Positions 15,663 to 30,974 of a stretch of 64,000 nucleotides of DNA are shown here, piece by piece. Numbering within the stretch: position 1 is the stretch's first letter; every line of letters starts with the position of its first letter. The position numbers and the translations under genes were made by a program. The notes below the pieces were generated by a model that worked only from the letters and a program-made list of their open reading frames with translations, made no database searches and was not told the DNA's origin. The DNA comes from Helopsaltes ochotensis (Eukaryota > Chordata > Aves > Passeriformes > Locustellidae): positions 2,133,884 through 2,197,883 of the forward strand of contig VXBM01000016.1 of the NCBI GenBank assembly GCA_013400155.1, in the 5' to 3' direction.

Positions 15663-18600
15663 AATGCATAGAGAGGTGAGAATCAAAAGCAGAACACATG
15701 TTTAGGTGACTTTATTGACACTTTCTGATCAGAATTCTTTTCCCTAGAATAATTAGACAAATTTCCTTAGACTGAATTGACAAAAAAAAAAAGAGTGTGT
15801 GTAGGCAAGTTCTAAATCATAAAAGAATAAAATCCCATGTCAGCCTCTGTAAATTAATCTCACCCCAAAAGTCTATGAAAAGATGAGGATTTTTTTGCAT
15901 AAGTCCTTTACACCAACAAATTTGACCTGAGAAGTCTTCCTCTTACTCAGAGAATTTCTTCCAGAGAAATGTCTCCCTATCAGATCCCAGCCTTCAGAAG
16001 CACAGACACCAAACATGGGGGAAGCATTTATGCACATTAATTGATTAAACAGCCCTTCCAAGTCTGCAGTATGTTAAGAGTTTTTGTAGACATGTCATGC
16101 CTTCCAAGGCTATAGTATGCTGGGATTTCCCCAGAAATGTTTTTTTCTGCCTCTCACACAAATTTCAGTAGGTAGATTTTAGTGGTTTTTTTTTTTTCTT
16201 TTGAAACTTGTTAAACAGTTTTTAATGTGCTGGCCCATATATTCCTCAAGCAGACGCACAGGCCAACACAAAAATCAGCTATTTCTGGGACACAATGGAC
16301 TTGCTGCTCAAGGTCTGCATAATCATTGCACATCTGCAATGATACATCAACAAATCAGATACCGGGACTTACTGTGCATGTAGAGTTAGACTGTGCTACG
16401 TACACATTACAAAATGGTTTGTGCACGTAAAAGAAGTCTGACATGGCACAACAAAGTCATATTTACCTTAGTAACAATAAAACCACAATAAAACCTCCCA
16501 CACAAACTAGCATTGCCAGATATGGTTTATGTGGCTGAAGTATTCTCTGGCTGTAGAAATGTTTATCGCAAGCAATATCCCCTACATCACACTTCACTAT
16601 CTCCAGATCAGCTACGCTGCTCTTGCAGGTCCTCAGTGGTCACCCATGTGGCCCCTTGGAGCAGGCTACATACTTTATCATTCCTTAAGGTCATTAATTC
16701 CAGCAGTTCCTAAACAATCCAAGATCCAGCTGGCTGCAACATAACCCCCTACATTTAAACCCTCAAGCAACCACCTCTTTCTACCTCTGGAAAGTGATTT
16801 GCAAGAATTGTCCAATATAATGCCAGGGCAAACAGATATCAACAGCTCTGTGTCCCCACCACATGAAGTCAAAGAAACAAAACAAAGCTCCTTGTTTCAA
16901 AAATCAAATCATGTGCCTTCCCAAAACTGCTCATTCAGTGAATTACAAGTGCTACAATAAAAAGACTTGCATTCAAACAGGACTATGGTGACATCAAATA
17001 GAATGTGATCATCAGGGTAAGGCTCTTGCAGACTGAAGAAGGAAACAAGATTGCACCTGCAGCTTTTTAACCTTCCAAGTGCAGTGTTATCTTGGATGTT
17101 CCTTAACTAAAGAAGAATACGAGCTATATTTCAATAAGACAAGATGTTCAGATAAAGAAATCAATGTATAATTATATTTGATGTAATCTTGGAACCACTT
17201 ACAGCCATCATCACAACAGACTGTTAGAAAGAAGGTCATAATACATACAATTATGATAGGAATTGAAGAAATTCAAGAGGCCGCTTAGAAAAATGGATTG
17301 ACCTTTTAAAGTGTTTTAAGTGTTTATGAGAAGACTCTTAAATTATTTCTTAACTCTGACTGGAGGACTTCCCCATGCAGGTAAGTGACACACTGGAATT
17401 GTTAGGACCCAAAATCATTTAACTTTCATTTAATGCCATCCATATGGTAGCCATGGACTTGAATGGAGATATAGTCAATAATCCAGAAAACTTCTAAGCT
17501 AAGAGAAACCTCAACAGCAATAAAACACTAGCAGTAAGGCACCACATACTGGATAAGGACAAGATACCCACTATTCTCTTTATTTCCTTAAGGATTTCTA
17601 TAAGACACAGAAATTAGCAACAAAAATTTAACTTGACAGTAGAAAAACAGAATAAAGAAACTGAGACAAGAGAAAACTAGGAAGACTCTAATTATTAATT
17701 TCTTACTACCTGTAAAGAGTGACAATGAAATTTTAAGCCTATCTGTAAAAGCACAAGTCAATTTAACTTTTTTACTATTTACCAAACTATAATCTTAATT
17801 GACAAAAGAAAAACATCTGGGACCCTTTTATGAAGCCAAAACAGTGCAGTGAAGCCTATAAGCCTCTTCAAAACTCCATTGAAGGCACCGAGGACATCAG
17901 CTTAATTACTCATGCAATAATGAAATGTAATACCAGTAGATTTGTGTTATCACAACGTGCACCAGAGTTTCAAAAGAAATTTGGAAGAGGCTAAAACAAC
18001 AGCAGTATGACTCCTGTCAAAGTACATATGGGAGGTTAAAAGGTAAGCTGGGAGTCTGCCAAAGTGCCAAATTCATAGCTAGCCCACAAGATTATCATAG
18101 TCCATAAAAGTGCTTGCACCAAAAATCATTCTGTCAATTTATAGTTGCCAGAATAAAAAAAAATAAGCCAGAAAAAATCCTCCCCAGACCAAGAAACCTC
18201 ACAAAATCCCTCTAATTCTGCAACTTTGGATAAAGAAATCTTAGTTAACTAAATGAATATGAGCATAGGAATAGATAGTGTGCTATTTAATACCTCACAG
18301 GTAAAAAAAAACCCACAACAACAAAAACATATAGAGAAAAGGAATTAAATTAAAAAGTGAGTAAAAGAGTTGTCAGGGAAGCTTGTCTTTCCAGAGCAGC
18401 AGCCTCACTAAAAAAATTAAAACTTTAACTTTTAGACCTGTATTTCCCCAGAACTGCTCCAAGAAACAGCCAGCTCTCTCACTCCTCCAAAAGTAAAGTA
18501 CACAGCCATATGTGGAATGTAAAATAATTGTTTGCACAGACTTTTCCATTCTTTTTTCCCCTGAATTAAGTGCCAGTTTTCTACCTCTGAATCAGAACAT

Positions 18601-18900
18601 ACCAAATAATAGTGTCAGATAGCTCAATGACAAAGGTCTATTAAATTCTTCTTTTTCTCATTTTGCATTCTCTTTGTAGCAAGTAAGAAAGTCATCTGTG
18701 TCTGACAAAATGAATTCCTACAACCTGAGTAATTAATTACATGTAACTGCAAACAACCTAACCAGTGAAGTCAGGAGAATGCTCAGATTTCTTGAATGCA
18801 GCAATGCTACATTAAGCTGTTTCTCTCCTTTGTTTTTTTGCCAAGATACTTTGTGAAGTCACTTCAATTGACTTGAGCAGTCATTGCACGAAATGTTGTG

Positions 18901-19018
18901 TTGTTTCCTTTTGGTTGTGTGGGGTTTTTTTGGTGGTTTTTTTGTTTGTTTGTTTGTTTCTTTGGGGTTTTTTTTTGTTTGTTTTTGGTTTTGTTTTGTT
19001 TTGTTTTTTGGAGGGGTT
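18901..19018. repeat. T/G-rich low-complexity tract (TTTG and TTTTG units)
   Basis: About 118 bases contain almost only T and G on the plus strand, with a TTTG run at about 18941-18958, a TTTTG run at about 18985-19010, long T-runs and three GGGG blocks. On the PRKCE transcript it would be A/C-rich. The 118-codon open frame crossing it is rich in Phe, Gly and Cys purely because of the repeat and is not a gene. Confidence 0.93.
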
Positions 19019-22000
19019 GCAGGTTTTGTTCTGAGAAAGCTTTAAACAGAAATTTAAGCTTTGGTCTCTATTTCTGCATACCTGCCAGCATCACAATCAC
19101 CTCAGAAGTTGGAATGATTGTCAGTATCTCAAGAAAGAATCAGGATTATGAGTTAGGTTTGTGCAAGTTGGAACAGAAGAGCAAGCTGACTACAGGTAAC
19201 CTGTGTGAAAACTTCTGTAATGCTCATTCCTTCCTCCACATGCAAGTGCCATGAGACTCTTGAGTGCCTTGGCTTCCTCCAAAGGCTCAGTGGATGAGTA
19301 TTTCACAGGACTGGGTTCCTAAAGTCCAAATCCCACCAGTAGCCAGAGAGGAAAGCATCTTGTGAATGGCACTGGGTGTCACAAGTGCCATTTAGTTAAC
19401 ACACAATTTTCCTGTTGAAAGTAAGGCAGTTAAACAATCAAGATGGATTTGGACCAGTAAAATAAGAAAGTCTGCCAAACATTACTAACAGTAGCCTTTC
19501 AACACAGTAAGCACCAGTGACTAAATAAATACATATTTGAAGAACAAGATCAAGCAGCTGAGAAATACGATCACAAGCTGGCAAGCAACCACTTTACAGT
19601 GGCCACCTTACCACTTCTATTCTGACTGTTGATTGAGCAACATTTCACAGAATGAAGCATAATTATTATTATATACAAATAACAACATTGGAAGCAGGAA
19701 TACTTATTTATCAGGCAAAAGTTAAATCAAGGATTGCACCTTCCTAAACATCTACAGAAGATCAACATTCAGAAGGATTTGAAAGTAACAAAAGCCTAAA
19801 GTATGGAACTACTGAACAACCACTTTTTTTAGTGACTTTCAACTGCAATAAATGCTTTCAATAGTGTATTTGAAATCACTGCCATTGTTCCCCTGAATGG
19901 GAAAATCACATCCTCTCTGCAGGCTTTAAATAGACAAACTGTTCACACAAGAAACTACAGAAGGTATAAAGGAAACTTCCTACAACAACATGGAAAACCA
20001 TCAGAATCATTCTCTAGTTACTAGTGTTACTGAAACTCATAACTGCAGACAATATGATCATCATAGCAATTAGAAATTCCAACAAGATGACTTTTTTATC
20101 TGTTTAATTAAGGTAAGACTTCTAGATTCCTAGAATTACTTTCCTAATTACTCAGTGATATCAAAGTTGCTTTTGAGACAAAAATGCTCACCTACAACAT
20201 CAGGTCTCTCATGTACCCAGCACAAATTTCCTCTTTGGTGTCCTCAAAATACTGATAACTAATGTATTAGGTTACAATTCTAAGCAAGATGAAATTATAC
20301 ATGGAACTAGTCAGAAAAACATAAAGGAATTTCAACAATTTAAAAGTTCTGATGTTAGCTTCTTCAGTGATTAGATCTCACCAACTTAATCTGAGTTTCC
20401 ATACATAAACAGAACAGATATATTAGGGGATTGTACTTGCAGAGTGGATGCTTTTGTTGCTCTAAATATTTTAGTCACAATCCATCAGCAAGGCTGTTTT
20501 TCCCCTCTGCTTCAGATCAGAGATAAATGGAAAAATTCAAACCATACCTACTAAGAAAACACAAACTAATAATAATACATTTTTTGCCTATTTGAAAACC
20601 TCCAGGGGAAAGAAGGAGCCCATACTTTCTGAGGTTACTGCGCATAAACAGGCAATAACTGCAGTGTCATTGGGACTAAGGTTCTACCAGTGACCTCCCT
20701 TATCTATGGAGTAGAAAACAGGGGACACACTGGACTGTTCACACTTGTGAATGAATTCATGACAGTAGAGCAGTTTGTGTTAGCAGAGAGGAAGTAGGGG
20801 GATACTTGAGTGAGACTAACAGGGAGAAAAAGATGGTTCTGCTGCTTTTGTTGTAGGATATCTCAGTTTTGCCTGTGATTAACTGAAAGTCTTGGAATTT
20901 CTCTGCTTTTATGTTGATCCATTAAGCAAGTACGGAATTTATGATACACAGTTTTTGTCACTGCTACATTACTTGATAATACCAAAAAATAAAGAAAATA
21001 TATAACACCAACACTGTAGTAGAGTCGTACTCAGTAATATACAGAAAAATCTGCTGTACAGACTTGAAAACTGCTACTTTCCAGTGTCAAATTTGGAATA
21101 AAGTGAATCCCCCTTATTCTGATGTGTATCAGTGTATATAACTGCTAATGGCAGACGAATTACTATCAGAGACTTGGTTTCAAATAAAGCCAGAGATACT
21201 ATAATTCATTTTCATCAGAGAAAACAGTTACAGTTCAGACAGCAGGTTAGACATAAATGGGAAGTATTGACTTTTAATGTGACCATAGTGACATTCTCTT
21301 GTCAGACATGTTTACTTCAAAAAACCACACATGTTTACTTTCCTTATATAACACAACATCCACCACCCTGCCATTTGCACAAATGATTTGTGGGCTAATG
21401 GGTGGAAGAGATGGGAGGAGGGATATAGCAAAAGGCAGTTTGCCATCCACCCACCAAAGACATCAGAGGGAGATAAACTCAGGATCACTGTCTATGGCTT
21501 TGTAAGCCCTCATTGCTACAAGGCAAAAATGAGGCTTGCAGATGTATAACATCACCTCTCCAGCACTGCCCACCATTGAGAAACCTTTCAGGGCAGCAAA
21601 GTTCCAAAAAAGAAAAGAAGGCTGTATCTATTACACGGTCCTAACTGTTTACTGATGTCTTAATAACATATTGAACAAAGGTTTAATATTCACTTCCAGC
21701 AGCTTAAGAAAACCAATGACTTTTATAATAGCAGAAAAAACATTTTCTTTAAAATAATTTCTTTATATGGCTTTCTACTGGCTTTGACCATAACTTTATT
21801 ACAATTGTCGGTAGCAGCTTAGGACATTACTGGGCCTGATCTGCTTATCTTATTATGCTGGGTTTCCTTTAAATAATGTGCAGGCAAATAAATATATTGT
21901 ACTTAACAGCTTTCCTTTGTATGACTTTTCCTTTTTTATTATTTTCTCATTTTTATTTGTGAACCTAAGTGAAATATGTACAAGCTCAAATAAGCATTAT

Positions 22001-25000
22001 GTAAAACATTCTCTAAAATTGGCTAAGCACAGAAGGGAGCGGTCTCTATTTCTCTTTCAAGAGAAGGTTGCCTTAGCATTCACATCATGTTACTTTATAA
22101 ACCTCATCCTTCATGACTCCCACACCTGGGAATGCAACAATTTTTCCATGGGTCTGAGATAGGAATGCGATATAGCACTACAATGCTGCCTCTTGACTTA
22201 GCTTACTGCCAAAGACTTGATTTAGACAAGATTTTTGTAGGATCCCAATGGCAACTCTCCATTCCCATGGCCCACAGGCCTGGAATTTTTCTAAGTAAGA
22301 ACTGCCATGAATGGACCTGGCTTCATATTAAGCCTATTGCGTAGGAGAAACAACGTGCCTCAGAAACTTGCAGTTAAACTAGACACCAAACTGTTTTCCC
22401 ATTTTGTAAGGCTTCTTGAGATTTTACAAACCCTTTGTGTTTCTTGCTGGCTGAAAACACAAACTGTTCAGAACTTTTTGTGAAAGTAAGGTAAACAGCC
22501 CCCAGCCTGGTGCTCCAGCCAGGGACTGGCTCTGCATGTGGGCCCAGCTGCCTGCAGGTACTGGTTCCCCCCTATCCTGCTGAGTGTCCCAACATTAAGG
22601 CTACCAGTAATTCCCTCAGGGATTTTCTTCCACGTTTTCACTCTCCCTACTTTGGTTACAACCACCATTTTCTTATTTTTTCCTTGAAAACTTCAGCTGA
22701 AAAATTCCTAACTGATTCTGCATATTCAGGGTGGGAACAATGGGGTGAAATCTATCCTAGTGCTAATGATATTTACTGTTTCAGCCTCCACTACAAAGCC
22801 CATGTGTTAAGTTATTGCTAAATATGTAATGTGATAAACCTTGTCCTCACTGACACCTTGGTGATCTCACCAAGACAAGAGGCTTAGCCAAGGACTGACT
22901 CAAACTGTGGTATGCTACTCTGTGAGGTTCAGTGCTCTTATTTTTGTATCTCAAGTAACATAAAAATAAGGTTGCATATTATAACAATAGGTTAGGTGGA
23001 GCGCATACAAAAAGTGCCTACTATGTATGTCGATAATCCTTTTAAAGAAAACAATACTTAATCATTATTTGATAAAACCACTTGATGAAAGAGTGAAAGG
23101 ACAATGTGAAACTAGAAAAGCTTGTCAGATCAAGTTTTGAAAACTCAGTTCTGAAAAAATGTTACCAGAACCTTAGAAAGCAAATTTATCAGTAGGCACC
23201 CTAATGAAGTTTGGATCTGCTCAAAAGTTTTTCTTTGGAAACCAAAAGCAATGTTGTTTTTCTTTTTTTTTCCCCTCAGTGACCTTAGTAGGTACCATGA
23301 CAAAATCATTATCATTTCAACAACAATATAATACAACTCATGCAAGCAGAAAGAAAAGAGCACTTGCATTTCAGGCAAACAGTTTTCATGTCTAACCAAA
23401 AAGACTGAAATCCTTTCTCCTCCTTCCAACTTTTGACCGAAGCTTTCTTATACAGGGTAGGAAAACACACACCAAACAAATGCATTCATAGCTAGGTAGC
23501 ACTTTGTATTTCTGCAGCAGTTCTCATTGAGCTATCTCAGCAATGAAGCCTTGTAACTTAATAACCCACAACAAGGATCTTGTATCTTATACTGGTATCA
23601 GGAAAAATGGAATTAAAATATATATTGTAATCCAGCCCAATTCCATCAATTTTCAAAATTTACCTTAAATATGAATGTAACTAGAGCTCTGAAAAATTTT
23701 GCTGTGGTTTTAATTTTCTATGCTGTATTTTGCAGGATTCTGACTAGGTTTGTGCCACTAGTCCTAGGAGGTTAATTGAGGCACCATAGTTTGCCCCAGG
23801 CTCTCTCCATGGCCATCTTCATAGATATCTTCAAGCAGATGATCCACAGAACATGTGGGTTGCACAGCTCCCTCAAGCAGTCTGTCCTACTCCACTGACT
23901 GTAAATGTACTCCAGGAGAAGCAGGATCTTGACTTGGAAGTTTCAGTTGTGTTCTTAAAGTCAGGTGAGATGAATCTGATCCCTTGTGTGAATTCAGTAA
24001 AAGCTGCTTCCTGGCTTCCTTTATTTCAGATAGCGATTTCTTTCAAATTGGTTTTAAAACTTCCATTTTTGTAGTTGAAAGTCAATCAAAGGCAGATTTC
24101 TTAAAAAGACCTGCATTTATTTTTCTTCTCAGTCGTGGTGGAATTGCCACACACACAATTTTCCAGGCTTTTAAGTTATGCCCTCTTGTAATTCTTATTT
24201 TTTCTCACTTAGGTCACATGGAGCTCTCCTGTGCAAAGATTCCCTACATGCATATCCATCAAAAAGCCAGACATCTAATTGCTCCGCTTTGACACACCAA
24301 ATAAAGCACTCCAAAGCATTATTCTACATTGTTCCAGGCACACAGAGAGAGTATTCTGAAAAAAACCCCAACAAACCAGAAGAAAAGCTGCTACTGTAAT
24401 CAGGCATGATTGAAGGCATTTCCTGTATTTTGCTATCAAACTGGTTGTTTTTTCCATTACATACTAAGTGAACTTTAGTAAGGTCAAGACACCAGAAAAA
24501 AACAGGATCAGAGTATCTTTAATCAACTAAAGTTGAGTATTTTAGTCTCTCTCTTCCAGTTGTTTAGCCCTGGATCTTATCCGACATCTCCAAATTTCTT
24601 CCTTAAATCACAGATACATAAACCAGGCCAATTTGAATTTATGATTTAGCCAGTTGTTTTCAATGGCATTTAACTTGTTAGCCTTACACCTCCCCTAGCC
24701 CAAAGGTCAATCAACCTCATGCTGTGTAACAAGACCAATATTATTTTAATATGATGTAAGTCTAACAGGGGAGATGGATTTTCATTTCCAATCACAATAA
24801 TGAGCAAAAAAACTTCCCTTGCTGGAAGCCTATCATTTCCACCATGGTGACTATTAAGATCAAGTGTAAGTTCTGAAATTACTATTAAATGAAAGTCAAA
24901 GCTGTGATAACGTAGGTGAATTTGATCCAATCTTATATATTGTTATCCCGCTGTCACACTAAATGCAGATTATTTTAAGGTGTATATAGCCCCCTGTTCC

Positions 25001-28000
25001 TGTGCTCTGATCCTATTGTTTTTGGAGAGAAAAAGTCTTTATCCTCCATGAATGCCAAATGACATTTTTCTTGTTAATATAACACAGATGTCAACACATG
25101 CCTCAGAAATTACCACTACCAAGCATACCGTTGACTGATTGAAGAAGGGAAAACCAGGCTGTGCTAAACCCAGCAATTCTACAGAGAAAGCTTCTGATGC
25201 CTCCAGCCATATGGAACTAGTAAGGAAAGAGACTTCAATAGGGGTGGTAGGCTGCAACAAGTGCCTAGGCCTTTCTCCCAGAGAAAAGGTGACCTATCAA
25301 AGGTGAGCACAGGATGATGATCTGTTGCATCAGGAGCGCCAGGAAACAGTTAAAAGGCTGTGCATCATTAGAGGTGCTGAGATGCAGCTAGACAGGTGGT
25401 TTCTGAGGTGGACACCGCAGATAAGGAGGCACTTTGGACCCTGGTGATGACCAAAAGCAGGACTCTGCTTCATTCCCTACCCTCCAGCACTCCTACCAAA
25501 AACACATATGAAGCTTTAACACCCATGAGGTGGCAAGGTCTTCAAGGAGAAACTGTACCAGCAGCATGCAGTGAAAAGAAATGATGAAGAGTCATAGTGT
25601 CCCTCTTTATTAAGGGGCTTTTACATAAAATGTTTCTTTTTATAAAAGAAACCAATTGATAAGAATCCTCTGCCCTATGCTCCCAAGGGTGTCCTTAGCA
25701 GGGAACAAACACAGCTCTCAGCAGTAAGCAGACTCCTGGTTAAGCTCCATATCATGTTTCCATGGAGAAAAATGCTTTCTTATTCAGAAAAGCAAAACTC
25801 TGCAGTGAACTTTTGTACAGACACTGATTTTTTTCCAACCTCACTTTGGTCTTTTTATGGAAAGCATTTCCACAGAGTGGTGCCTGTAATATTACACAGA
25901 AAGGACTAAATAAATTATATAGCGTAAATGAAATGATGCAACACAGCAAGAATGTTGCTTCCAACAAAATGTTTACTTATATGGAATCACTAAAAGAAAG
26001 ATTTTAGTAATTTTTGCTTCTATTCTGATTTCAGTAGCATAGTTCACACGCCTAAACATATTTTTAACCTATCACGTGGTCTGAACTTGGGAAGGGTATG
26101 TAGGCTCTTCATTTAAAACCTTTTCTAACCCTGCTGTATTTATTGGGGATCAAAACAGCATCCGTCAACAGCAGTTTAACAGATTTCTGCAGAAATTCTT
26201 GTAAAAACTGTGAGTTAAATTTATTTTGTCCTTTAATTTTCTAAAAGCATTCTGTTATACAGAGAGATTTGTCTATTCCAAAATGCTGTAGAGTTAACAA
26301 TTTTTCTATTATGTTTGATGGAAGATCACTGCAGTAGAGGGATTCTGGCAAAATTAAGAAGAATATTATTTGTCCATAAAACCTGAAGAAGACACCTGAA
26401 AAAACTGGAAGTTGCTTGCCCTTACATGTTGATCTATGCAATAAACTCCTAATGTTGCTTTTGGAGAGAGGTCATAGAATCTGATGGTTCAAAATCCAAT
26501 TTGTGCTTTGATAAGTAAATAAAAAGGACTATGTTTGTTAATGCAGAGAACTATATTTTATAAGATACTGTTTTAAAATTACAATTGTGTAGCAAAATCA
26601 AACTTTTTTCCCCCAGCCTCTGCCAGAAAGCTGCACAAACATTTCATGTGCAGGAAGTTTCAGCTCCAGTATTGTTTCCAATGTAGCTGCTGCAGCCTTC
26701 ACCCATCTCCTCCAGAAAACGTACTTGGGAAAGCTACTTTGGTTGTTGTGCCAACTTATAATGTCACCACTTAAAATCTACTTATACAAGGCACCCCACA
26801 ATTTTTAATTAATATGAATGCAATGGAAAGATGACTCATGGGTTACTCATGTGAAATAAAACATGGCGTGACTTAAGAAATTTACAGTGTACTCATTTTT
26901 GCCAACATCAAGGTTAGGAGAGTGCTATCACAATTCACCTTCAGCTGTGAAGACAGAGAGACTACCAAGAGAAGCCAATAGTCCAGCCCAAATGCAAGAG
27001 AGAGGCACTTCCGAATAAAGATTTGAGAGGCTAAAGTATGATTTTAATCTCTAACATTTGGTTCTTACTGGGTAGTCACTGTGTGTAAATACTAACGTCA
27101 GTAGGATTGTAATATTAACTATTGGTCAGTGTAGGCTGTTCCTTGAATGATTTTGTGAATGTGAAAAAAATTATTTTGGGCCTGAGGAATTATCTTTGTA
27201 ACTTCTGCATACCCAGCCTCTTCTGAGATCTGCTAACTAGACTCTATGTTCTGACAAGATCAGAAATTCACCCATAAAGGTTCCAGATAGTTATGTGGGC
27301 AAAGACTAGCAAGGAACCTAATTATACAGCTTATACATAAAGTTTAATTAAATTATAATGCACAATAAAGTCTTTTCGCATCCTTCTGACAGCCTTAAAC
27401 TGAGCACACTGAGTACAATTTAATCCCATTGTAAAATTGCTTTTTTTTCTGGTGCTGGAAAGAGGTTTTACCGTAAATAACAGATTTTTAAAGAAACAGT
27501 CTCTCATACACCAGATAGTGGCTTCTCTACAGCCATGTCATGTCACAGTCACATTTACAACTTATTTTTATTATGTATTATCGCATTTTGAATTCCAACT
27601 AAAAATGCATGAAGAAACGAATCTCTGAGAAAGATTATCAAAATGATTTTCAAACAGAATGGGAGAGAAGTTGCAGAAGTTGTACTGTATCTCTAAGACA
27701 TATATATGATATACTAAACTCACCATTGCCCAATCCTGAAACAAATAAAGGAATTAGTTTATAGTCTCTGTAGCCAATTTATAGTCTTGTGTTAAGGTTT
27801 GAGAGTATAGCAAAAAAATATTAAGGGGCACTGTGATTCTCAACTCAGACTCATTACATGATGACACAAAATACTCCATTTCATCCTTTACTGCCCACTC
27901 AGCCCCAGACATCAATCCTTCCACTCTCTTCCTACCCTGATAATTCTGTTGCTGTAATTAGGCAAACATAACTATGTTTGACTGCTTTTTAAATGGATTC

Positions 28001-30974
28001 TATTACACAAGGTGTGTAAAAAATGAACCCTATTATTATAAGTGTTATGGGCACAAGTTTTTTATTTTAGTATAATCTCTCTTGGATTTGGTTTATACAG
28101 ACAATTGTTTTGCCCTAACTAAGAGCACACATATCTGAGCCAGGGGAGAAAAGGCTGTAGTGGTAATCAGTTTTATCAGATTTGTCATTAAATTGTCTCT
28201 GGCTTTATAAGCTATAGCTCACTAATACCAGTTAATGTTTTGTTGTTATTACTACACAGAGAATTTCCTGGATGCTGTTTCAGAATTTCTTCAAACCCTC
28301 TTGCTCATGAACAAAACAACTACTCAATCTGCAGATGTTTTAGAAATTATGGTGAAATCCTCTTCCTCTTGTGACATCCACAGAAACCCCAAACTTTTGC
28401 CCTACTTTGTGTGCAAGCACACCACTAGCTCTGATCTGGAGCTAATCAAAATATTACCTTCTTTTTCTCTTGTGAATTTTCAAAAGGTGAAAGGAGAACC
28501 TGTCTAAAAATCAGGGTTGTCTGAAGGGTTTCTTTTCCCTCTGCTTGGGGCGTTTCTCACTCAGTGTCTGTGGAAATTAGCTTACAGGGTTTTAGCAGAG
28601 GCAGCTTCAACAAGCTTGCAGCAGTGCCTTTAGCCTGGTTCAAGGCTCATGCTGCTGAGCTGCTGTCTTTTCTTCATGCACAATCTGAGGATCCTTTTAT
28701 GCTAGCAGATATTTAAAGACTTTCATATAACTGAGAATCAGAGCCTCTTGGTAGTAGTTATGGCCTCTCTGGACCCATTACAGATTATCAGCAAATGAAC
28801 TGGCAGGCATTTGGTAAGCCTTTTATATCCTCAGTACACAGTACCATAAACACTTGCTGTCCTCTCACTGGTAGTTAAGTTTACTCACATACACACTCAG
28901 GCAGTTTCTTAAGTGCCAATTATTTTTGTTCTGCAAGTATACTGTTAGAGCTCTTTCAGATTTATTGACATTTGAAAGCTTTTAAATATCCATTACCCAC
29001 TTAACTGACCATAGCAATTCCATCTGACTCATTATTTGTGTTAGAATATATTTAGGCATTTTTTAAAATGGGTCTTAGTAGACCACAGGATCTCCCTTGG
29101 AAACCCAATAATAAATCAAGTAAATACCTGGTGAAGTGCTATAATGTTTATTTGTGACCATTTAATTTTATACTTTATATTCTACATTTTGAACATATAA
29201 ACTGTTCAGGTTATTAGCAACCAAGCTTTCTTCAGTTAATTTTTTTGGGTACTGCTTCTGTATTACTCAGTTTCTCACCAAAGTGCACCCATAGTGACAA
29301 TTGCTGTACTGGCTCTACTGTTGTCATCCCATCCTCCCCTTCTCTTGAAGGGGCAATCACATGCTCTAATACTGGAATACCTTGTGAGGAATACTTTTAC
29401 AACTGCCACTACCAGATCTACATGAAAAAAAAATGTACATAACTGCATGTACTGTTTGCATTTAACAGAGTGACATTTTCTGTGTCTTCCATACATCAGG
29501 AGACTGAAATTGAAGCCTGGATGAAAAAAGGATACATATGTCAATACTGCCATTATTTCTGGCCTCTCCCATTTATTTGCTCTCTCTCTCTGCTGTTTTG
29601 TAAGACTGACTATTGGCAACAAATTCTTGAAGCAGGAAGCAAGAAGTGAAGACCAATGGGGTGTGTAAATGGAGAGAAGCGCTGCTTGGGCTTCTCACAG
29701 GCCTCTCTTCTCAAAAGCTGGATGTTAATTTTTTTTTAAATCTAAAATATTATACCCCTATCATAAATGGTCTTGGGGCATCAAAATTCAGCTTGGTGGT
29801 GGGAGTAAATTGTCCCTAGAGCCACCCATTGCTGGGTATATAACAATGCAGAAACCACACAATCTCCCATTTGGGTAAAAGCTGGTCTTGGCATCACTGC
29901 TATTCCTGCTCCACATCTGCCTCCTCCACATGTACTCAATGCTGCTGAGATGATGAAGACTCCTACTTATGATTATTTTTCCTACTGTCTGCTGCTCTGG
30001 GCAGCTGCTTGTTCAGGCTCTGTGACACGGTGGCAGCTAAGGAGAGGGGCACACATTACTGCTGGCACAAGAAGGGAGGGATTTATTATCACTCTGGCCT
30101 TGTTACCCCTCACCTTTCTGCTCATTTTCAGCACTGTCAGGCCCACCCTAGCCATTTTGTTCCACTTTGATTCCCTTGGTTAGACTGCACCTTGTCTGTC
30201 CAAGGTGTAATGATGTAATCCTACCTCTATTTATTCTGGTAGCAGTAGAGACTTCAGTGCACTCCTCCAAAATGCTGGGGTTCTTACTGGCTGTATTTTC
30301 TTTGTTTTAGTTTTTTAGGCGTATTTAGTTAACCTCCTAGTGAACAATAGTCTTTCTCTTTTCTCCCATTTGAGTACAAGCTGTCAGCTAAACAGACATT
30401 TTTAAATTTTTCAAAGGATTCCATGATAACTCAGTTATGTCAGCTAATTAGATTGGTTAAATTTTCATTTCCCACTGCCTTTTGCAGTGTTAAGCAAAAG
30501 AATATATGGTTTTAAATGACAGTGCCTTCTCAAACGTGATGATTTGCTCTTTCAAAATAAACATATTTTTTATCTAAGAAGTCAAACCAAAGTCACAAAT
30601 CATTCAGGAACTTGCACATATCAGGCATATGAACAGTCTCACAATGAAAATCAGCCTTTGAGTAGTGATCTGCATGCAGGAATGTTTGCTGGAGCAGCAT
30701 CTAAGTGATAAGCTCTTATATAAAAAGGAGGTGGATAAAAGAGGGGGTGGGAAGTTGGGCAAAGAGAATAAATGTAAAACCTTGAGCCAAAAGTAGCAAG
30801 GTTCTGGCCAAAAAAACAAATGCATGTTGTATGCAAATGTCTTTACTGAAGGGCACAATTCAAATTCTCTTTTAAGGCTGTTCAGCATTTTTGTCCTCGC
30901 TACTAAAAAACCCCCAACTAAATAGAGTTCCTTACTTGTTTTCATCTAACATTTTGCATTACTTCCCAACTTCA

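Noticed and set aside
18898..19254. 118-codon plus-strand open frame
   Set aside because: Its first part is translated T/G low-complexity repeat (Phe, Gly, Cys, Leu runs) and the rest has no family signature.
22490..22640. Small GC-rich patch considered as an exon or CpG island
   Set aside because: Almost no CpG, no splice-bounded frame with family similarity, and too short for an island.
29275..29622. 115-codon minus-strand frame
   Set aside because: No motif, no splice context and ordinary intronic composition; the length fits chance.
30604..30945. 113-codon minus-strand frame just outside the CR1 copy
   Set aside because: Hydrophobic, Cys- and Phe-rich chance translation of T-rich antisense sequence; no recognised family.
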